Position numbers and translations under genes: made by a program. Below, in pieces: positions 32,323-35,916 of a stretch of DNA of 35,916 nucleotides. This stretch comes from Bacillota bacterium (GTDB taxonomy: Bacteria > Bacillota > Dethiobacteria > DTU022). How positions within the stretch are numbered: position 1 is the stretch's first letter; each line of letters begins with the position of its first letter. The notes below the pieces were generated by a model. It saw nothing but the letters and a program-made list of their open reading frames with translations, was not told where the DNA came from and did no database searches. The stretch lies in NCBI GenBank assembly GCA_012797095.1, contig JAAZPS010000148.1, forward strand, positions 1 through 35,916, read 5' to 3'.

Positions 32323-32830
32323 AAAAGAGATCGTTCGCCGGCTGTGCCAGAAATTCAAATTCCTGAAGGATAAAGTCTTTGTCCAGAGGGAGAGGCGTAT
32401 CTTCAGCGAGCTCCTTCCCCGGGAAGAGTTCGAGCAGGTCGTCCGTTATCTGCATGATGAGGCGGGCTTCAACCGGGCCAGCCATGTTGTCGGCACTGAC
32501 GAAGGTGACGATCTGGGATTCATCTATCTTTTGACCAACGACGGGGGGATCATCCTGGCGCTAAAGGAGAAAGCGCCCAAAACCGATCCCGGGATCGGCT
32601 CCCTTTCAATAATGTATCCCTCCCTGGAATTTCATGAACGCGAACTGGTCAGCCTTTTTGGGGCCGATGTTCAGGGACTGCCAGATGGACCGACCTACCC
32701 CCTTCCGGATGGCTGGCCGGAGGGGAACTATCCTTTACGGAAGGACTGGAATCCGGACTATTTCGATCGAGATACCATGACCTACAATCCGCCAACAGCG
32801 GATCAGGAGAAGGAGGGTGGCGAAAATTGA
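32312..32830 (+). CDS. NuoC-like (30-kDa type) hydrogenase subunit
   Basis: The 172-aa soluble subunit is homologous to NuoC and to the N-terminal part of HycE/HyfG. The diagnostic segment is FHERELVSLFGADVQGLPD, followed by NYPLRKDW, matching the ERExxDLFG...PLRKD signature. In this family it scaffolds the large subunit. Here it is a separate gene, not fused to the large subunit as in E. coli HycE and HyfG. ATG 32312 is preceded by AGAGGGGG. The stop overlaps the large-subunit start (TTGA), so the two are coupled. Confidence 0.9.
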   Translation: MQAEKEIVRRLCQKFKFLKDKVFVQRERRIFSELLPREEFEQVVRYLHDEAGFNRASHVVGTDEGDDLGFIYLLTNDGGIILALKEKAPKTDPGIGSLSIMYPSLEFHERELVSLFGADVQGLPDGPTYPLPDGWPEGNYPLRKDWNPDYFDRDTMTYNPPTADQEKEGGEN

Positions 32831-34053
32831 GCGAATATAACCGCGTCGTTATCCCCATCGGCCCGCAGCATCCTTCATTGAAAGAGCCGGCCTGCTTCAC
32901 CGTTACCCTGGAGGGTGAAAGAATTTACGATGTCGTTGTCGGAATCGGCTATAACCACAGGGGAATGGAGAAGGCCTGCGAGAGCAGGAATTACACCCAG
33001 ATCATCTACCTGCTGGAGCGTATCTGCGGGATCTGTTCACATACCCATACCACCGCATTCTGTCAGGGAGTTGAAGAGCTTGCCGGAGTGGTCATTCCCA
33101 GGCGGGCTGCCTATATCCGGGTGATTGTCGCCGAGATCGAGCGGCTGCACAGCCACCTGCTCTGGCTCGGTATTGCCGCTCACGAAATAGGATTTGATAC
33201 CATGTTCATGTATGTCTGGCGCGATCGCGAGGCGGTGCTGGATATACTGGCAGAGGTGGGCGGTAACCGGGTGAACTATGCGATCAATACTATCGGCGGT
33301 GTGCGCAGGGATATCGATGACCGGATAAGGCCGGTGATCTTGAAAACAATGGACGGTCTGGAGGAACAGCTGAAATATTATCGTGACCTGGCCCTGACCG
33401 ATACAACGCTTGCCGTCCGGCTGGCCGGAATCGGGACACTTTCCCGGGAAGACGCCCTCAAGTACGGTGCCGTCGGGCCGGTCATACGTGCTTCCGGAAT
33501 CGACTTTGACGTCCGGGCTGCAGATCCCTACGCGATCTACTCGGAGATTCCGTTCAACGTCGTTACCGATACCCATGCCGACGTCTTCGGGCGGACAGTG
33601 GTGCGCATACTGGAGATGCTCGAAAGTATCGCGATAATCCGCGCCTGTATCGAGAATATGCCTGAAGGCGATATCGTGGTCAAAGCGCCGCGGCGAATTC
33701 CGGCCGGTGAAGTGATCAGCAGGACGGAAGCGCCCCGCGGCGAGGATATCCACTATATCCGGTCAAACGGAACAGATAAGCCGGACCGGGTCCGCGTGCG
33801 GGCACCCTCGGAGGCCAACTGGCACGCCATGAGACATATGCTGATCGGCAACTACCTGGCCGACGTCCCCATTACCATTGCGGCAATCGATCCCTGCTAT
33901 TCATGTACCGACCGGGCCATTGTTGTCAATTCCGGGAAGGGGACAGCAGTTTACGACTGGCCGCAGCTGAGGCAGTACAGCCTAGACTGGTACAAAGACA
34001 GGGGTGTTGATATCGGCGCCATCAAGATGGCGCCGCGTAAACGGTATTTTTGA
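32827..34053 (+). CDS. [NiFe] hydrogenase large (catalytic) subunit, group 4
   Basis: The 408-aa subunit is homologous to NuoD, HycE and EchE. It keeps both nickel-ligand pairs: Cys67 and Cys70 in RICGICSHTHT, and Cys357 and Cys360 in DPCYSCTDR. It should therefore carry a real [NiFe] site for H2 production or oxidation, unlike NuoD and the Ehr complexes, which lost these cysteines. After Arg363 there are 45 further residues, probably a C-terminal peptide removed after nickel insertion by the HycI-type protease encoded at the end of the operon. The TTG start (32827) overlaps the preceding stop and follows GGAGG. No NuoC fusion is present. Maturation would use HypC-F made upstream. Confidence 0.95.
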   Translation: MSEYNRVVIPIGPQHPSLKEPACFTVTLEGERIYDVVVGIGYNHRGMEKACESRNYTQIIYLLERICGICSHTHTTAFCQGVEELAGVVIPRRAAYIRVIVAEIERLHSHLLWLGIAAHEIGFDTMFMYVWRDREAVLDILAEVGGNRVNYAINTIGGVRRDIDDRIRPVILKTMDGLEEQLKYYRDLALTDTTLAVRLAGIGTLSREDALKYGAVGPVIRASGIDFDVRAADPYAIYSEIPFNVVTDTHADVFGRTVVRILEMLESIAIIRACIENMPEGDIVVKAPRRIPAGEVISRTEAPRGEDIHYIRSNGTDKPDRVRVRAPSEANWHAMRHMLIGNYLADVPITIAAIDPCYSCTDRAIVVNSGKGTAVYDWPQLRQYSLDWYKDRGVDIGAIKMAPRKRYF

Positions 34054-34122
34054 AGGTCGCTCGCGAAGTTGTTGGCAGAAGCTGTTGAAAGCTTTCATAT
34101 TTTAATGTAAAGGGGCGGGGGA

Positions 34123-35061
34123 ATGCTTACGGGACTGTTGAAGATATTAGTATTCCCGGGATTTATCTTCCTAACGGGATATGGACTGCTCTTCGAGTAC
34201 CTCGATCGGAAGGTCCATGCGCGCCTGCAAAATCGAATCGGGCCGCCATGGTACCAACCGCTGGCCGATCTTCTGAAGCTGGTCGGTAAAGAGACGATCA
34301 TTCCGACAGAAGCAAACAGGACTATCTTTTCAATCTTGCCGGTGATCTCCCTATCCGCGGTGGCAGCATCATTTATCTATATACCTGTTTTCGGTAAAAC
34401 CTCCATCGCATCGCTGGAGGGAGATCTGATCATTGTCCTCTATTTCTTGTTGATCCCCACCATCTGCCTGTTTTTGGCAGGATGGTATTCCAGGGGTGTT
34501 TATTCCACCCTGGGCTCGGTGCGTACGCTTACCCAGTTGTTTTCCTACGAGGTGCCCCTGTTCATGGCACTGCTGGCGCCTGCACTGATCGCCAAATCAT
34601 GGTCGATCACCGGGATAACGGCTTTCTATTCGGAGAGACCCCTTTATATACTCATAAATATCCCCGCCTTTCTGGTTGCCCTGATCTCCAGTCAGGGTAA
34701 ACTGGAGCGGGTTCCCTTTGATACCCCCGAAGCCGATACCGAAATCGTCTCCGGACCGCTGGTGGAGTACAGCGGCAGATTGCTGGCGCTTTTCAGGATA
34801 GCGGTCGACTGCGAGCTTGTGCTGGTGGCCTCGCTCGTATCGGCAATCTTTCTTCCCTTCATGAGCGGCAGCCCCCTGCTGGATTTTGTGCTCTATCTGC
34901 TGAAGACAATTGCCGTGCTTCTTTTTCTGGCCCTGATGCGTTCAGTGATGGCGCGGGTTAGAATTGATCAGATGGTCAATTTTTACTGGAAATATCTCAC
35001 CCCCATCGCCATCCTTCAGATAATGGTGAACCTACTAGTGAGGAGTGGATTGGCGCTATGA
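34123..35061 (+). CDS. NuoH-like membrane anchor subunit (HycD/HyfC/EchB)
   Basis: The 312-aa membrane protein has about eight helices. It links the soluble hydrogenase module to the ion-pumping arm. Signature segments are EYLDRKVHARLQNRIGPPWY near residue 25 and VPFDTPEADTEIVSG near 200, the first loop and the acidic loop of NuoH. Both line the E-channel in complex I. ATG 34123 follows GGGGCGGGGG. It overlaps the ferredoxin-like gene by 4 bases (ATGA). A 69-base gap precedes it, the largest inside the operon's second half; no hairpin of note is seen there. Confidence 0.92.
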   Translation: MLTGLLKILVFPGFIFLTGYGLLFEYLDRKVHARLQNRIGPPWYQPLADLLKLVGKETIIPTEANRTIFSILPVISLSAVAASFIYIPVFGKTSIASLEGDLIIVLYFLLIPTICLFLAGWYSRGVYSTLGSVRTLTQLFSYEVPLFMALLAPALIAKSWSITGITAFYSERPLYILINIPAFLVALISSQGKLERVPFDTPEADTEIVSGPLVEYSGRLLALFRIAVDCELVLVASLVSAIFLPFMSGSPLLDFVLYLLKTIAVLLFLALMRSVMARVRIDQMVNFYWKYLTPIAILQIMVNLLVRSGLAL

Positions 35062-35420
35062 TCAAAAATGCACCCGGTATCATCACCAATATGGCGGTCA
35101 AACATCTTTTCAAAAAACCGGCGACCATCTCTTACCCCCGGGGTGAGCTCCATATAGTCGATAATTATCGGGGGAAGCTGAGTTACGATCCGACAGAGTG
35201 CAACGGCTGTCGAATCTGTATGCGTTACTGCCCCTCCGGGGCGATAAAAGTGGTCAACGTGGGGACCAAGGAAGAAAAAGAGATCGAGGTCTCGCTGGAG
35301 ATTTCGCGGTGCATCTTCTGCTGCCAGTGTGTGGACTCCTGCCCCAGGAACTGTCTCTCCTACACCCAGGAGATCGATCTTTCAACGATGAACAAGGATG
35401 ACCTTACGGTGCAGCTTTGA
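35058..35420 (+). CDS. NuoI/HyfH-like 2[4Fe-4S] ferredoxin subunit
   Basis: The 120-aa subunit has two ferredoxin motifs: Cys48-x2-Cys51-x2-Cys54-x3-Cys58 (CNGCRICMRYCP) and Cys85-x2-Cys88-x2-Cys91-x3-Cys95 (CIFCCQCVDSCP, with an additional cysteine at 89). It would bring electrons from soluble ferredoxin, or from a formate dehydrogenase module not seen here, to the small subunit. The N-terminal amphipathic stretch before residue 25 resembles the membrane-contacting helix of NuoI. The start overlaps the NuoH-like stop, and its stop overlaps the protease start (TTGA). Confidence 0.92.
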   Translation: MIKNAPGIITNMAVKHLFKKPATISYPRGELHIVDNYRGKLSYDPTECNGCRICMRYCPSGAIKVVNVGTKEEKEIEVSLEISRCIFCCQCVDSCPRNCLSYTQEIDLSTMNKDDLTVQL

Positions 35421-35905
35421 TCGAGATAGAAGAATACCTGAAAGCAAGGATCAGGCCGGGCCAGAAATTTGCCGTGCTCGGGGTCGGATCGACCCTTCGT
35501 TCGGACGACGCCGCCGGGATGTACTTCATCGAGCGGCTGAGCAGCCTGCTTGAAAAGGATAATATCCTTTTGATCGCCGGATCGACAGCACCCGAAAATT
35601 TCACCGGAGAGATAAAAAAATTTGCCCCTGATCGGCTGTTTATCGTTGATGCCGCCTATATGGGGCTTTCACCCGGCGAGGCCAAGGTGATCCCCGCCGC
35701 TGCGATCAACGGCGTTTCCTTCTCCACGCATATGCTGCCGCTGCCGATAATGCTGCAGTATCTTGAAAAGGAGGCGCCCTGCGAGGTAACCCTCATCGGC
35801 ATACAGCCGCGCCACATTGATCAGGGCTTCTCGATGAGCGATGCGGTGAGAAAGGGAACAGAGCAACTGGTCGATCTTTTCTTCAGATTGTTCAAAGAAG
35901 TGTGA
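35417..35905 (+). CDS. Hydrogenase maturation endopeptidase, HycI type
   Basis: The 162-aa protein belongs to the HycI/HybD family, which trims the C-terminal tail of the large subunit once nickel is in place. GVGSTLRSDDAAG (22-34) carries the first metal ligand Asp, LFIVDAAYMG the second acidic residue, and STHMLPL the conserved histidine. Its place as last gene of the operon matches the 45-residue tail of the large subunit. The start is TTG 35417, overlapping the preceding stop; no other start fits better. The gene is complete, ending 11 bases before the window edge. Confidence 0.92.
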   Translation: MIEIEEYLKARIRPGQKFAVLGVGSTLRSDDAAGMYFIERLSSLLEKDNILLIAGSTAPENFTGEIKKFAPDRLFIVDAAYMGLSPGEAKVIPAAAINGVSFSTHMLPLPIMLQYLEKEAPCEVTLIGIQPRHIDQGFSMSDAVRKGTEQLVDLFFRLFKEV

Positions 35906-35916
35906 GCCCGGGCGGC

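Noticed and set aside
1-35916. CRISPR array or insertion sequence with terminal repeats
   Set aside because: No regularly spaced repeats and no transposase gene were seen.

Overview
The window looks like chromosome from an anaerobic, Clostridia-type Firmicute. The signs are strong AGGAGG-type ribosome binding sites, many TTG and GTG starts, a tRNA gene with encoded CCA, oxygen-sensitive energy metabolism (a membrane [NiFe] hydrogenase) and Bacillus/Clostridium-type gene families such as the YhaO/YhaN pair. I cannot name the genus. By eye the first ~4.3 kb is clearly more AT-rich than the rest.

Region 1 (1-4421) looks like one end of an integrated mobile element. It holds a helicase gene that has lost its 5' half, a ~1.1 kb stretch without convincing genes but full of palindromes and hairpins, a small excisionase-like DNA-binding gene, and a tyrosine recombinase. 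The recombinase reads toward the 3' end of a tRNA-Arg(TCT) gene, a classic integration site. Inside the gene-poor stretch a good promoter, a chain of hairpins and an intrinsic terminator together suggest an undescribed structured RNA of about 440 nt.

Region 2 (4587-14255) holds a secreted lipase-like hydrolase (minus) and, divergent from it, an operon of carboxylesterase, glycerol kinase and an Mre11/Rad50-like nuclease-ATPase pair. A bidirectional terminator follows, then a DUF4153 membrane protein on the other strand.

Region 3 (14457-20486, minus) is a six-gene operon transcribed in the order SCP2-like protein, two DUF2148 iron-sulfur proteins, acyl-CoA synthetase, acyl-CoA dehydrogenase and SCP2-type thiolase. 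It reads as an incomplete acyl-CoA degradation route with two proteins of unknown function. No hydratase, hydroxyacyl-CoA dehydrogenase or ETF gene is present in the window.

Region 4 (21022-35905, plus) holds hydrogenase maturation genes hypF-hypC-hypD-hypE, then a 530-base gap, then a twelve-gene energy-converting hydrogenase operon. That operon encodes three antiporter-like subunits, NuoJ-, NuoK- and NuoA-like proteins, the small subunit (NuoB-like), a NuoC-like protein, the large subunit (NuoD-like, with both CxxC nickel-ligand pairs), NuoH- and NuoI-like proteins, and a HycI-type protease. The first eleven match one for one the eleven core subunits of respiratory complex I that remain when the NADH module is removed, yet the catalytic subunit keeps its [NiFe] ligands. 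HypF is also unusual in lacking its acylphosphatase domain.

Together, lipase, esterase, glycerol kinase and acyl-CoA genes suggest use of lipids or related esters. The hydrogenase could dispose of electrons from reduced ferredoxin as H2, or use H2, while moving ions across the membrane. That metabolic link is inference.
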